Below, piece by piece: positions 1 through 6,882 of a stretch of 7,461 nucleotides of DNA; position 1 is the first letter of the stretch; the number at the start of each line of letters is the position of its first letter. The stretch covers positions 7,400-14,860 of the forward strand of contig JAIVHN010000046.1 of NCBI GenBank assembly GCA_020201015.1, in the 5' to 3' direction. The notes under the pieces are model-generated. The model was not told where the DNA came from and made no database searches. It saw nothing but the letters and a program-made list of their open reading frames with translations. This DNA is from Spirochaeta sp. (GTDB lineage: Bacteria > Spirochaetota > Spirochaetia > DSM-27196 > SLAA01). The position numbers and the translations under genes are program-made.

Positions 1-551
1 CGGTTTCCGAACATCATGATGGGGCTGGCGAGACTGTTGGAGCAACGGCAGCCGCTCGGGCGGAGGCCGCGGATACAGAGAAGTATTTGGTCTTTTCGGT
101 TGCAGAGGAAAAGTATGCAGTCGAGGTTGTTCGGGTAGAAGAGGTCATTGAAGCGTACGGGATTACGCCCGTGCCCCGTACTCCCAATTACCTTTTAGGA
201 GTTGTGAACCTCCGGGGCCGTATTGTTCCGGTGCTGTGTGTGCGGCGACGTTTTGGACTTGAGGCTGCCGTCACTACCACCGATACCCGTCTCGTTGTGC
301 TGCAGGTGCGCCTTGGTGAGGAACTGGTTTCCTTGGGCGCGGTGCTTGATGTGGTACATGGAGTGGTGGATATATCACTCTCGGACATCGAAAAACGCCC
401 CTCTCTGGGCAACAGCGCAGATCAACAACTAGCCGTAAAATCTATTGCAAAGTTTGAGCACGAGTTACTGCTTATACTCAATGCCGACCTGCTTCTTACG
501 CAAGAGTATCTTAACAGCAGCTACCAGCACCTGCGCGGGCGGGGTGTGTGA
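1..551 (+). CDS. cheW: CheW-type chemotaxis coupling protein, 5' end outside the window
   Basis: CheW links chemoreceptors to the histidine kinase CheA in the membrane-associated signalling array. The reading frame (first full codon at base 3) is open from the window edge to the TGA at 549-551. The fold is recognisable: EKYLVFSV starts the first beta strand, followed by the strongly conserved TPVPRTPNYLLGVVNLRGRIVPV segment in two parts (PNYLLGVVNLRGRIVPV is the hallmark), then RRFGLE and a C-terminal strand HELLLILNADLLL. About 28 residues before EKYLVF are rich in Ala, Glu and Gly (ATAAARAEAADTEKY) and look like a flexible linker, so this may be a CheW with an N-terminal tail or the CheW domain of a larger protein. 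A TTG at base 87 is the only in-frame initiator visible. I reject it because it would cut into the conserved first strand and has no good ribosome binding site. The family call is sure; the full architecture is unknown. Confidence 0.88.
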   Translation, partial: VSEHHDGAGETVGATAAARAEAADTEKYLVFSVAEEKYAVEVVRVEEVIEAYGITPVPRTPNYLLGVVNLRGRIVPVLCVRRRFGLEAAVTTTDTRLVVLQVRLGEELVSLGAVLDVVHGVVDISLSDIEKRPSLGNSADQQLAVKSIAKFEHELLLILNADLLLTQEYLNSSYQHLRGRGV

Positions 552-568
552 TACAAGTTAGCCTACCG

Positions 569-597
569 TTGCATCAACACCCGTTTTTTCCTACTAT
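569..597 (+). promoter_or_regulatory. Putative promoter for murC, giving a nearly leaderless mRNA
   Basis: The 52-nt gap between cheW and murC holds TTGCAT (569-574) and TACTAT (592-597), separated by exactly 17 nt. The -35 matches consensus at 3 of 6 positions, including TTG; the -10 matches 4 of 6. Six bases (GGAACA) separate the -10 from the murC ATG at 604, so a start 7 nt past the -10 would fall on the A of the ATG. No Shine-Dalgarno sequence precedes that ATG, which fits a leaderless transcript. The box matches are modest, and readthrough from cheW is an alternative. Confidence 0.4.
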
Positions 598-603
598 GGA
601 ACA

Positions 604-2055
604 ATGTCGCAGAACCTCTTTCCGTCAAGCTTGGTAGGTCTTCGAGTGTTCATGGTCGGAATAAAAGGTTCCGGCATGACGGCACTCGCAGAGCTGGTAA
701 AGCATATGGGCGCCTTACCACAAGGCTCAGATACGAATGAAACCTTCTACACCGATGCAATTCTCAACGAGCTTGGCATCCCCATAATCGAAGGCTTCAA
801 CAAGAACAACCTGCCTTCAGATTGTGACTTGGTTGTATATTCGGCTGCCTACGATCCAGCGACACACCCCGAACTCCTGGCGGCAGCCGAGCGTGACCTG
901 CCTATGCTCAGCTATCCCGAGGCTTTGGGGCAGCTCTCCCGCCGGGTCCCCTCGGTTGGGATCTCGGGCGTTCACGGAAAAACTACCACAACAGCTATGG
1001 CAGGTGAACTTATTCGTCTTGGTAAGTTGCCCGGCAACGTACTTGTCGGGGGCGCATCACTTGGTTTCGGGGGTCGGCAGGTGTACACCGGAGGCGAGCG
1101 GTTCTTGGTTGCTGAGACCTGCGAATACAGGCGGCACTTTCTCACCTTTACGCCGACCGTGCTTGTGCTCACCGGAATCGAGGCTGATCATCTTGACTAC
1201 TATCGCAACTACGACGACATTCACAGCGCCTTCCTGGAATACTCCGAGCGAATTGCTATGGGTGGCAGTTTGGTCTACTGTGCCGACAATGCCGGGGCTT
1301 GTGAGGTAGCGGCTGCTGTTGCGACTCAACGGCCCGACGTCAGGCGCATCCCCTACGGGCATACTGCCGAGGGTGGGTTTCGCATCCATGAGGTCTCTTA
1401 TGAAGCTGGCAAACAACTGTTCCGGCTTGAGGGTGTGGCTGAACCTTTTGAGCTTCCGGTTCCGGGACGCCACAACCAGCTTAATGCAGCGGCAGCACTG
1501 GCGGCGGTAGACGAACTTTGCCGGGCGGTTGATCTACCGGCGCTGAGAGCAGAGGTGGCAACAGCCGCACTTGCAGGTTTTCGTGGCACCAAACGCCGCG
1601 CCGAGCATCGCGGCGAGCATCGCGGGGTGTTGTTTATGGACGACTACGGGCATCACCCAACCGCAATTACCGGAACTCTTGAGGGCCTGCGTGAGTTTTT
1701 CCCCGGCCGCCGCCTCGTAGTCGACTTTATGTCCCACACCTTTAGTCGTACCGAAGCGTTGTTGCAAGAATTTGCCACGTGTTTTGCTGCGGCCGACCTT
1801 GTAATCCTCCACAAAATTTATGCATCGGCTCGCGAGCAGTATGACGGCTCGGTTGACGGGCACGTGCTGTATCATGCCGTTTCGGCTCACCATGCTGCGG
1901 TTCAGTATTTTGAAGAGCCGCTTGATGCGGTGCCGTATTTACGCGAAGTCCTGCAACCGGGTGACTTATTCGTGACCCTTGGTGCCGGTGACAACTGGCG
2001 AATCATCGACACACTGCTCGAGCTGCCTGAGTTCAGCAGTCTTGGAGCACCCTGA
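604..2055 (+). CDS. murC: UDP-N-acetylmuramate--L-alanine ligase (MurC)
   Basis: This cytoplasmic ATP-dependent ligase adds L-alanine, the first amino acid of the peptidoglycan stem peptide, to UDP-MurNAc. The 483-residue length is normal. Motifs appear in order: the N-terminal nucleotide-sugar loop VGIKGSGM (18-25); the ATP-binding P-loop GVHGKTTTT (122-130, K126); ETCEYRRHF (171-179) at the place of the usual E-A-D-E-S element; GIEADHLDYY (191-200); PGRHNQLNAAAALA (287-300); GTKRRAE (328-334); DDYGHHPTAI (346-355); and SHTFSRTEALLQEF (377-390). The last resembles the MurC element (PHTYTRTKALL) rather than that of the recycling ligase Mpl, so I prefer MurC. The ATG at 604 is the first possible start after an in-frame TAG at 559-561. 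The GGA just before it is too close to serve as a ribosome binding site. The stop overlaps the yicC start (TGATG), which suggests translational coupling. Confidence 0.93.
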   Translation: MSQNLFPSSLVGLRVFMVGIKGSGMTALAELVKHMGALPQGSDTNETFYTDAILNELGIPIIEGFNKNNLPSDCDLVVYSAAYDPATHPELLAAAERDLPMLSYPEALGQLSRRVPSVGISGVHGKTTTTAMAGELIRLGKLPGNVLVGGASLGFGGRQVYTGGERFLVAETCEYRRHFLTFTPTVLVLTGIEADHLDYYRNYDDIHSAFLEYSERIAMGGSLVYCADNAGACEVAAAVATQRPDVRRIPYGHTAEGGFRIHEVSYEAGKQLFRLEGVAEPFELPVPGRHNQLNAAAALAAVDELCRAVDLPALRAEVATAALAGFRGTKRRAEHRGEHRGVLFMDDYGHHPTAITGTLEGLREFFPGRRLVVDFMSHTFSRTEALLQEFATCFAAADLVILHKIYASAREQYDGSVDGHVLYHAVSAHHAAVQYFEEPLDAVPYLREVLQPGDLFVTLGAGDNWRIIDTLLELPEFSSLGAP

Positions 2056-2921
2056 TGCGAAGTATGACGGCCTACGCTATTGATGAGGGAATGAACGAAC
2101 GCTTCTCGGTTAGTCTTGAGATTAAATCGGTGAATAATAGGTATCTCGACGTCGGCTGTAACGTTCCATCCTTTTTGGCTCCGCTGGAAGCGGAGCTGCG
2201 GGGAGTTGTGTCGAACAAAGTGTCTCGAGGACGCGTGGAGCTTACTGTTCGAGTGCGGGAGCTGCAAAGTGAGATTGAGGTTGATGTTGACGCGGTTAAT
2301 GCAGCGAAGTACGTGACGGCGCTTCAACAATTGGCAGACATTGCCGGTATCACTGCCGAGCTCAGGGTGGAGCATCTCCTTGGATTTGAGGGGCTCTTCA
2401 GCGTTGAAAAGAAACGCGACCCGGATATGTATAAGCCTGCGGTTATGGAAGCTCTTGAACGTGCACTGCACAGCTTTCTTCAACAGTCAGAGCAAGAGGG
2501 CGAAAAAATGCGGCTTGATATCTTTATGCAGCTTGAGCGAATAGAGCAGCACCTTGCCCTGATTGCAGAACAGGCACCGCGGTTGCAGCAGCGCATCCGT
2601 GAGCAGCTCATGCTTCGGTTCAACGAGATGTTGGGTGAAGGTGTAGATGAAAACCGTGTGTATGCAGAAACCGCAGTGCAGCTGGTTAAGCACTCAATTA
2701 ATGAGGAAATTGTCCGCATGCGAGCTCATCTGGGTGGCTTCCGTTCTATGGTTACCACTGGCGGGCCAATGGGAAAAAAACTTGATTTCCTATGCCAGGA
2801 ACTCAACCGAGAAATTAATACGATTGGATCAAAGAGTTTCCTCTACGAAATTGCAGAGGCGGTGATCGAGATTAAAGACGCTATTGAGAATATGCGGGAG
2901 CAGTTGCGAAATGTCGAGTAA
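2055..2921 (+). CDS. yicC: YicC/YloC-family endoribonuclease
   Basis: YicC/YloC proteins have been reported to be endoribonucleases, B. subtilis YloC being one characterised member. They act on RNA in the cytoplasm. This protein has 288 residues, the usual length. The N-terminal domain opens with MRSMTAYA and carries EIKSVNNRYLD (22-32), the NHRYLD-like signature, then SRGRVELTVRV (57-67). A helical, Gln/Glu-rich middle (about 128-190) is probably coiled coil. The C-terminal DUF1732 region has SINEEIVRMRAHL (214-226) and the near-invariant block GPMGKKLDFLCQELNREINT with IGSK (237-260). The ATG overlaps the murC stop by one base. GGAG at 2044-2047 lies 7 nt upstream of it, inside the end of murC. 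The 3' end overlaps the downstream kinase gene by 11 nt, so murC, yicC and the kinase are probably one transcript. Confidence 0.93.
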   Translation: MRSMTAYAIDEGMNERFSVSLEIKSVNNRYLDVGCNVPSFLAPLEAELRGVVSNKVSRGRVELTVRVRELQSEIEVDVDAVNAAKYVTALQQLADIAGITAELRVEHLLGFEGLFSVEKKRDPDMYKPAVMEALERALHSFLQQSEQEGEKMRLDIFMQLERIEQHLALIAEQAPRLQQRIREQLMLRFNEMLGEGVDENRVYAETAVQLVKHSINEEIVRMRAHLGGFRSMVTTGGPMGKKLDFLCQELNREINTIGSKSFLYEIAEAVIEIKDAIENMREQLRNVE

Positions 2922-3453
2922 GGCAGACGGAGATCTGCGCATTGCGGTTTCGGGCAAAAGCGGGTGCGGCAACTCTACAGTGAGCCGTCTTGTTGCTGAG
3001 CGTCTTGGATTGCGTCTTGTTAACTACACTTTTCACAGTATTGCCAACGAACAAGGCATCCCCTTCGAAGAAGTGTGCCAGCTTGCTGAGGAAGACTCCA
3101 GCTGGGATCGATATCTTGATCGTCGGCAAATTGAACTTGCTATGGAACAACCCTGCGTACTCGGTTCGCGTTTGGCGGTCTGGTTACTGCATAACGCGGC
3201 TCTTAAGGTATATCTGACAGCCTCTATCGAGGAGCGCGCCCGCCGCATTCAAGAACGCGAGGGCGGTGAGTTCGACGAGGTTCTCCGCAGGACGATCGAC
3301 CGTGATCGGAATGATCGTGAGCGGTACATGCGGCTTTACAATATCGACAACAATAAGTTTGGCTTTGTTGATCTCATTGTCAACACCGAACATCATAACC
3401 AGCACCAAGTTGCTGATCTGATTATAGCAGAAGTGAGCGCCACTAGAACGTAG
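2911..3453 (+). CDS. Short (archaeal-type) cytidylate-kinase-like protein with an altered Walker A motif
   Basis: The protein has 180 residues and the layout of the short archaeal-type CMP kinases, which phosphorylate CMP/dCMP with ATP. Features are a P-loop-like segment SGKSGCGNST (14-23); RLGLRLVNYT; a CMP-site-like helix ending LDRRQIELA (69-77); VLGSRLAVWL (83-92), comparable to the family's V-E-G-R-L-A-G-W; a lid-like basic run IEERARRIQEREG (106-118); RDRNDRERYMRLYNID (131-146); and a final DLIVNT strand (154-159). The canonical G-x4-G-K-[ST] is broken: N21 stands where the catalytic lysine should be, while a lysine (K16) sits directly after the first glycine. It may therefore be a pseudo-kinase, use K16 instead, or have another substrate, so I give no gene symbol. 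I chose the ATG at 2911 because GGGAG (2896-2900) lies 10 nt upstream. A TTG at 2884 would add 9 residues lying inside yicC. Confidence 0.75.
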   Translation: MSSKADGDLRIAVSGKSGCGNSTVSRLVAERLGLRLVNYTFHSIANEQGIPFEEVCQLAEEDSSWDRYLDRRQIELAMEQPCVLGSRLAVWLLHNAALKVYLTASIEERARRIQEREGGEFDEVLRRTIDRDRNDRERYMRLYNIDNNKFGFVDLIVNTEHHNQHQVADLIIAEVSATRT

Positions 3454-3461
3454 GCAATGTT

Positions 3462-3477
3462 GGGTTAATTAGAACCC
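3462..3477. terminator. Small inverted repeat between convergent genes, possible weak bidirectional terminator
   Basis: The 23-nt gap between the kinase-like gene and oadB contains GGGTT (3462-3466) and AACCC (3473-3477), a 5-bp stem with a 6-nt AT-rich loop (AATTAG). Its last base enters the oadB stop codon. The position between two converging transcripts is right for a terminator. The stem is short, however, and no T-run follows on either strand, so intrinsic termination here is doubtful. Confidence 0.22.
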
Positions 3478-4670
3478 TATCCGAGGATCGGAATAATGGC
3501 AAGCAGCACGCCAGCGGCAACTGCCGAGCCAAGTACGCCAGCCACATTCGGACCCATGGCATGCATCAGCAGGTAGTTCCCGTGATCTTCCTCGCGTCCC
3601 AGGCGAGCAGCTACGCGCGCCGCCATGGGAACAGCAGATACTCCGGCGGCGCCGAGAAGTGGATTAATTTTGTTGCCTGGTAATTTGTTTAGAAGTTTGG
3701 CCAGTAAGACTCCGGAAGCCGTCCCTATAGCAAAGGCAGCAAGCCCTAAAAGTATTATGCCCAATGTCTCGGGCTGCAGGAACTCGTCGGCGCCAAGTTT
3801 AGATCCTACGGCGAGCCCCAGTAGAATGGTTACAATGTTGATCATCTCATTGCCAGCGGCACGTGCCAAGCGTTCGGTCACGCCGCTCTCACGCAGCAGA
3901 TTGCCGAACATTAGGGCGCCTATGAGCGGAGCTGCGGTCGGTAACAGTAAAACGCACAAGGCCAGCGCTACTAAGGGAAACAGAATTCGTTCAAGTCGCG
4001 AAACCTGACGCAGTTGTTTCATGCGTATGCTCCGCTCGGCTTTTGTTGTCAGGAGCTTGACAATGGGGGGTTGGATGATGGGTACCAGCGCCATGTAGGT
4101 ATAGGCTGCAACGGCAACCGCACCCAAAAGTCGGGGAGAAAGCCGAGAAGCTATGAAGATGGCGGTGGGACCATCCGCGCCGCCGATGATGCCAATAGCA
4201 CCTGCATCTGCCAAGGAAAATCCAAAGCCAAAAAACTCTGTTAGCAGTGCCGTACCGATAACCGTAGAGAAAATACCGAACTGCGCAGCTGCACCGAGAA
4301 ATGCGGTTTTTGGATTTGCAATGAGTGGGCCAAAATCGGTTAATGAACCAATTCCAACAAAAATGAGCACCGGGAAAAGCCCGGACGCAATGCCAACCCC
4401 GTAGATCTGCCCCAAGAAGCCACCGAACTCTGTCGTAAGCTCAAGTGTCAGTGGATCTATGATCTCGCGAGTTCCTGCGGCAATTCCAGCTACAGGAACA
4501 TTAGCAAGTATGCCACCAAACCCAATTGGAATGAGAAGCAGCGGTTCAAACTCTTTGTGAATGGCAAGGTAAATGAGAACACCGGAAATTGCTATCATAA
4601 AAAGGCTACCAATATCCATAGAGGCAATTCCGGTGGCGAGCCATACTTCGTGAAGCGTCTGTACAAACAT
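3477..4670 (-). CDS. oadB: Oxaloacetate decarboxylase beta subunit, Na+-translocating carboxybiotin decarboxylase
   Basis: OadB is the membrane subunit that decarboxylates carboxybiotin and uses the energy to export Na+. The 397-residue protein is very hydrophobic, with many membrane segments and two soluble stretches: ANPKTA (118-123) and the basic KAERSIRMKQLRQVSRLER region (210-228). Residues reported as essential in the Klebsiella OadB are all present at a constant offset of 37: D166 in GGADGPT (Klebsiella D203), Y192 (Y229), N336 (N373), G340 (G377), S345 (S382) and R352 (R389). This argues for a working sodium pump. The ATG is preceded by CCGGAG, with its GGAG (4678-4681 on the + strand) 7 nt away, and it lies 17 nt after the oadA stop, so it is co-transcribed as the last gene of the operon. 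The same family serves methylmalonyl-CoA and glutaconyl-CoA decarboxylases, but the adjacent alpha subunit points to oxaloacetate. Confidence 0.95.
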   Translation of the reverse strand: MFVQTLHEVWLATGIASMDIGSLFMIAISGVLIYLAIHKEFEPLLLIPIGFGGILANVPVAGIAAGTREIIDPLTLELTTEFGGFLGQIYGVGIASGLFPVLIFVGIGSLTDFGPLIANPKTAFLGAAAQFGIFSTVIGTALLTEFFGFGFSLADAGAIGIIGGADGPTAIFIASRLSPRLLGAVAVAAYTYMALVPIIQPPIVKLLTTKAERSIRMKQLRQVSRLERILFPLVALALCVLLLPTAAPLIGALMFGNLLRESGVTERLARAAGNEMINIVTILLGLAVGSKLGADEFLQPETLGIILLGLAAFAIGTASGVLLAKLLNKLPGNKINPLLGAAGVSAVPMAARVAARLGREEDHGNYLLMHAMGPNVAGVLGSAVAAGVLLAIIPILG

Positions 4671-4687
4671 TCAGTTACTCCGGTTGC

Positions 4688-6592
4688 CTAATGTGTAATT
4701 CGCAACAGTACCGAGTCGGCGGCAACCTGATCCCCAGTTTCTACAAATACATCGGTCACTACGCCACGCACCGGTGATTCAACCGGCGTTTCCATTTTCA
4801 TCGCCTCAAGCACTACTATTTCATCACCCTTATTGACCGAGGCTCCCGGTGCTACCGAGAGCCGCAAGATGAGTCCGGACATGGGGGCCTTGAGATCTAA
4901 GACTGCTTTGAACTCGTCGGCCCCGTCCGTGCGAGTTGTCGAGGTTGTGTCGGGTGGAATATCACCGGCCGGACTGTGTCCGCCTGCCACAGGGTGTGAG
5001 CCAGCAGGCCCGGGCGCGCCTGCCTGTATGGCAACCTGGTATTCCTGGCCGTTCACGAGTGCTGTCTGACCCTTCAGGTCAATTTCATAGCGCCGGCTAT
5101 TAATGGTCACGCTGTAGCGTCCAGAATGACTTCCGACCGGCATTCGTTCACCGTGGGCGGCGCCGGACTCATGGTGCGGTGAGCCGTCAGTGCTGTTCTT
5201 GCGTACGCCAATCCGGCCCTTGCCAGCAAGAAACGCAATGCCTTTTTCCTTACAGGCTGCAGCAATGAAAATATTTTCATCCGATATTGGGATATCGTTT
5301 TCTGTGAGGGAATCGCGCGCAGCCTTTATGCCTTTCTTTGGGTCGCGCTCGTTAATATCAAGTGGACTCTCGGTCGTTGTTTCGAGTCCAAGCTGTTCGC
5401 TTGCTATTTTTACAACTTCGGGATCCGGCGGTACCGGGGTTTTTCCATAATAGCCGAGTACCATCTTGCCGTAACCTTCTGCAATCCGTTTCCAGGGCCC
5501 AAGTACTACATTGTTGAAGGCTTGCTGAAAATAAAACTGCGAAACCGGAGTTACTGAAGTGCCGAATCCGCCACGGCTAATGACCTCGCCCATGTTACGA
5601 ATGATCTCGTCGAAGCGATGTAGGAGGTTGTTGTCGCGCAACATCTGTGTGTTTGCCGTAAGCGCTCCACCCGGCATTGGGCTGAAGGGAATAATTGGCT
5701 CAACTGCAATTGCCTCGGGGGGCACAAAATACTCGCTCATGCATTCGCGAAAAACTTCCTCCGCCTCAATAACTTTGCGAATATTTATACCGAGATCATA
5801 CTTGGTGCCGCGGAGTGCGTGCCACATGGTGACTATGTCCGGCTGACAAGTTCCTCCAGAAACGGGTGCCATTGATAGGTCTATTTGGTCTGCGCCAGCG
5901 TCAAGGGCAGCCATGTATTGCGAGATACTTACCCCCGCGGTCTCATGGGTGTGAAAAGAGATGTGAACATCGGTGCCAAGCAACTCTCGGGCGCCTTTGA
6001 TTGTGTCGTAGACCTTACTGGGCACCGAAGTTCCGGACGCATCCTTAAAGCATACCGAGTGGAAAGGTATTTCGGCGTCGAGTATCTGCCTAAGCATCTG
6101 GATGTAAAACTCTGCGGTATGTGCGCCCTCAACGTCCGGAGGTAACTCCATGAGCGTGACGCACACCTCATGATTTAGACCGGCCTCGTTAATGCAGCGG
6201 CCACTATAGACGAGGTTCTGCACATCGTTGAGTGCGTCGAAGTTCCGAACCGATGTAATGCTGTGTTTCTTAAACAGCTCAGCATGAAGTTTGATAATGT
6301 CCCGCGGTTGCGACTCCAGCCCTACAACATTAATCCCACGTGAAAGTGTTTGTAGGTTTGCCTCCGGTCCAGCTGCGTCACGAACCGAGTCATGCATGGC
6401 AAATGCATCTTCGTTACAGTAAAAGTAGAGAGACTGAAAACGAGCTCCGCCGCCAATTTCATGATGCGCTATGCCAGCTTCGCGTGCCGCTTCTACCGCC
6501 GGTAAGAAGTCTTCAGTGAAAACCCGGGCGCCAAACACCGACTGGAAACCGTCCCTAAAGCCGGTGTTCATGAACTTAACGAGCTTTTTCAT
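4688..6592 (-). CDS. oadA: Oxaloacetate decarboxylase alpha subunit (carboxyltransferase plus biotin carrier)
   Basis: OadA transfers the carboxyl group from oxaloacetate to its own biotin, releasing pyruvate; carboxybiotin then goes to OadB. The protein has 634 residues. The N-terminal TIM-barrel carboxyltransferase has RDGFQSVFGAR (13-23; metal ligand D14), CFKDASG (181-187; K183) and FHTHETAG (213-220; metal ligands H214 and H216). The conserved carboxylase domain follows to about residue 462, including GTSVTPVSQFYFQQ (344-357) and YYGKTPVPPDPE (381-392). A linker of about 30 residues leads to YSVTINSRRYEIDL (493-506). A Pro/Ala/Gly/Thr-rich hinge (about 523-556) leads to the biotinyl domain, with EAMKME (596-601) carrying the biotinylated K599, 35 residues from the C-terminus as expected. 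RDGFQS differs from the common RDAHQS. AAGGA lies 9-10 nt before the ATG, and the ATG overlaps the oadG stop (ATGA). A pyruvate carboxylase B subunit is less likely given oadB and oadG next to it. Confidence 0.95.
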   Translation of the reverse strand: MKKLVKFMNTGFRDGFQSVFGARVFTEDFLPAVEAAREAGIAHHEIGGGARFQSLYFYCNEDAFAMHDSVRDAAGPEANLQTLSRGINVVGLESQPRDIIKLHAELFKKHSITSVRNFDALNDVQNLVYSGRCINEAGLNHEVCVTLMELPPDVEGAHTAEFYIQMLRQILDAEIPFHSVCFKDASGTSVPSKVYDTIKGARELLGTDVHISFHTHETAGVSISQYMAALDAGADQIDLSMAPVSGGTCQPDIVTMWHALRGTKYDLGINIRKVIEAEEVFRECMSEYFVPPEAIAVEPIIPFSPMPGGALTANTQMLRDNNLLHRFDEIIRNMGEVISRGGFGTSVTPVSQFYFQQAFNNVVLGPWKRIAEGYGKMVLGYYGKTPVPPDPEVVKIASEQLGLETTTESPLDINERDPKKGIKAARDSLTENDIPISDENIFIAAACKEKGIAFLAGKGRIGVRKNSTDGSPHHESGAAHGERMPVGSHSGRYSVTINSRRYEIDLKGQTALVNGQEYQVAIQAGAPGPAGSHPVAGGHSPAGDIPPDTTSTTRTDGADEFKAVLDLKAPMSGLILRLSVAPGASVNKGDEIVVLEAMKMETPVESPVRGVVTDVFVETGDQVAADSVLLRITH

Positions 6593-6813
6593 TGTGTTCT
6601 TTCCTTTGTGCCTGTGTGTATACGTTGGCTTTGCGCATGTGCAAGCGCCACTGCCAGAGCAATTTCTGGATCACCACTACTCGCCGTGAAGTGTGAAAGA
6701 AATAGCACCTGTGAGGCAAAGCTCATGGCGGTGAGCGTAAGCACGAGCAAGCTAAGAAAAAGAAATACTACAAGCATGCCGATGAGGGCTATAGTTAGAG
6801 TAGCTGCTAGCAC
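6589..6813 (-). CDS. oadG: Oxaloacetate decarboxylase gamma subunit (small membrane anchor)
   Basis: OadG is a small one-span membrane protein that assembles the alpha and beta subunits and in Klebsiella binds Zn2+ near its C-terminus. From the GTG at 6813 the protein has 74 residues: a single hydrophobic segment (about 5-30, ending LVLTLTAM), a short link, then DPEIALAVALAHAQ (48-61), the Ala-rich helix of the family, and a polar tail with H59 and H66. I chose GTG because GGAGG (6822-6826 on the + strand) lies 8 nt upstream. A TTG at 6846 would add 11 residues but has no ribosome binding site and sits close to the predicted transcription start. The stop overlaps the oadA start as ATGA, so the two are probably translationally coupled. 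Family identity rests mostly on size, topology and gene position, because the sequence is weakly conserved. Confidence 0.85.
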   Translation of the reverse strand: MLAATLTIALIGMLVVFLFLSLLVLTLTAMSFASQVLFLSHFTASSGDPEIALAVALAHAQSQRIHTGTKERTQ

Positions 6814-6821
6814 GTGAGGCG

Positions 6822-6826
6822 CCTCC
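6822..6826 (-). promoter_or_regulatory. Ribosome binding site that decides the oadG start
   Basis: On the - strand this reads GGAGG, 8 nt before GTG at 6813. It is the strongest Shine-Dalgarno match in the window. The upstream TTG (6846) has nothing comparable, so it favours the shorter OadG. Confidence 0.7.
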
Positions 6827-6864
6827 GAATAGGGGATTATCTTCAAATGTGCGGCCGAAACGTT

Positions 6865-6882
6865 TTGTATTTATATACACAA
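6865..6882. promoter_or_regulatory. 18-bp imperfect palindrome over the oad -10, Rex-like operator candidate
   Basis: Read on the - strand this is TTGTGTATATAAATACAA. It matches its own reverse complement at 14 of 18 positions and matches the Rex consensus TTGTGAA-W4-TTCACAA at 14 of 18. It covers the predicted oad -10 (6870-6875), the place for a repressor. The half-site TTGTAT is repeated directly at 6884-6889. Rex is a repressor that senses the NADH/NAD+ ratio and typically controls fermentation genes, which would suit oad. A CRP/FNR-type or unrelated regulator, or simple AT-richness, are alternatives. Confidence 0.35.

Noticed and set aside
527..590. A GC-rich CACC...GGTG pairing at the end of cheW followed by a run of six T, considered as a terminator.
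   Set aside because: The stem is short, lies inside the coding region, and the T-run is more than 30 nt away.
1603..1626. A 12-bp near-perfect tandem repeat (GAGCATCGCGGC then GAGCATCGCGGG) inside murC, encoding EHRG twice.
   Set aside because: The segment between RRAE and the DDYGHHP motif has the same length as in ordinary MurC proteins, so no extra unit has been inserted; the repeat is probably chance.
1902..2483. A 193-codon open frame on the - strand across the murC-yicC junction.
   Set aside because: It is antisense to two well-identified genes, resembles no family I know, and is a shadow of their codon pattern.
2884..2910. A TTG start that would lengthen the kinase-like protein by 9 residues.
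   Set aside because: It lies within yicC, lacks a ribosome binding site, and adds residues unlike the family's N-terminus; ATG at 2911 has GGGAG upstream.
3454..3476. Search for a small gene or strong terminator in the convergent gap.
   Set aside because: Only 23 nt are available; nothing beyond a weak 5-bp inverted repeat is present.
3625..4404. Several + strand open frames opposite oadB.
   Set aside because: They are antisense to a strongly conserved membrane protein gene, with no ribosome binding sites or recognisable domains.
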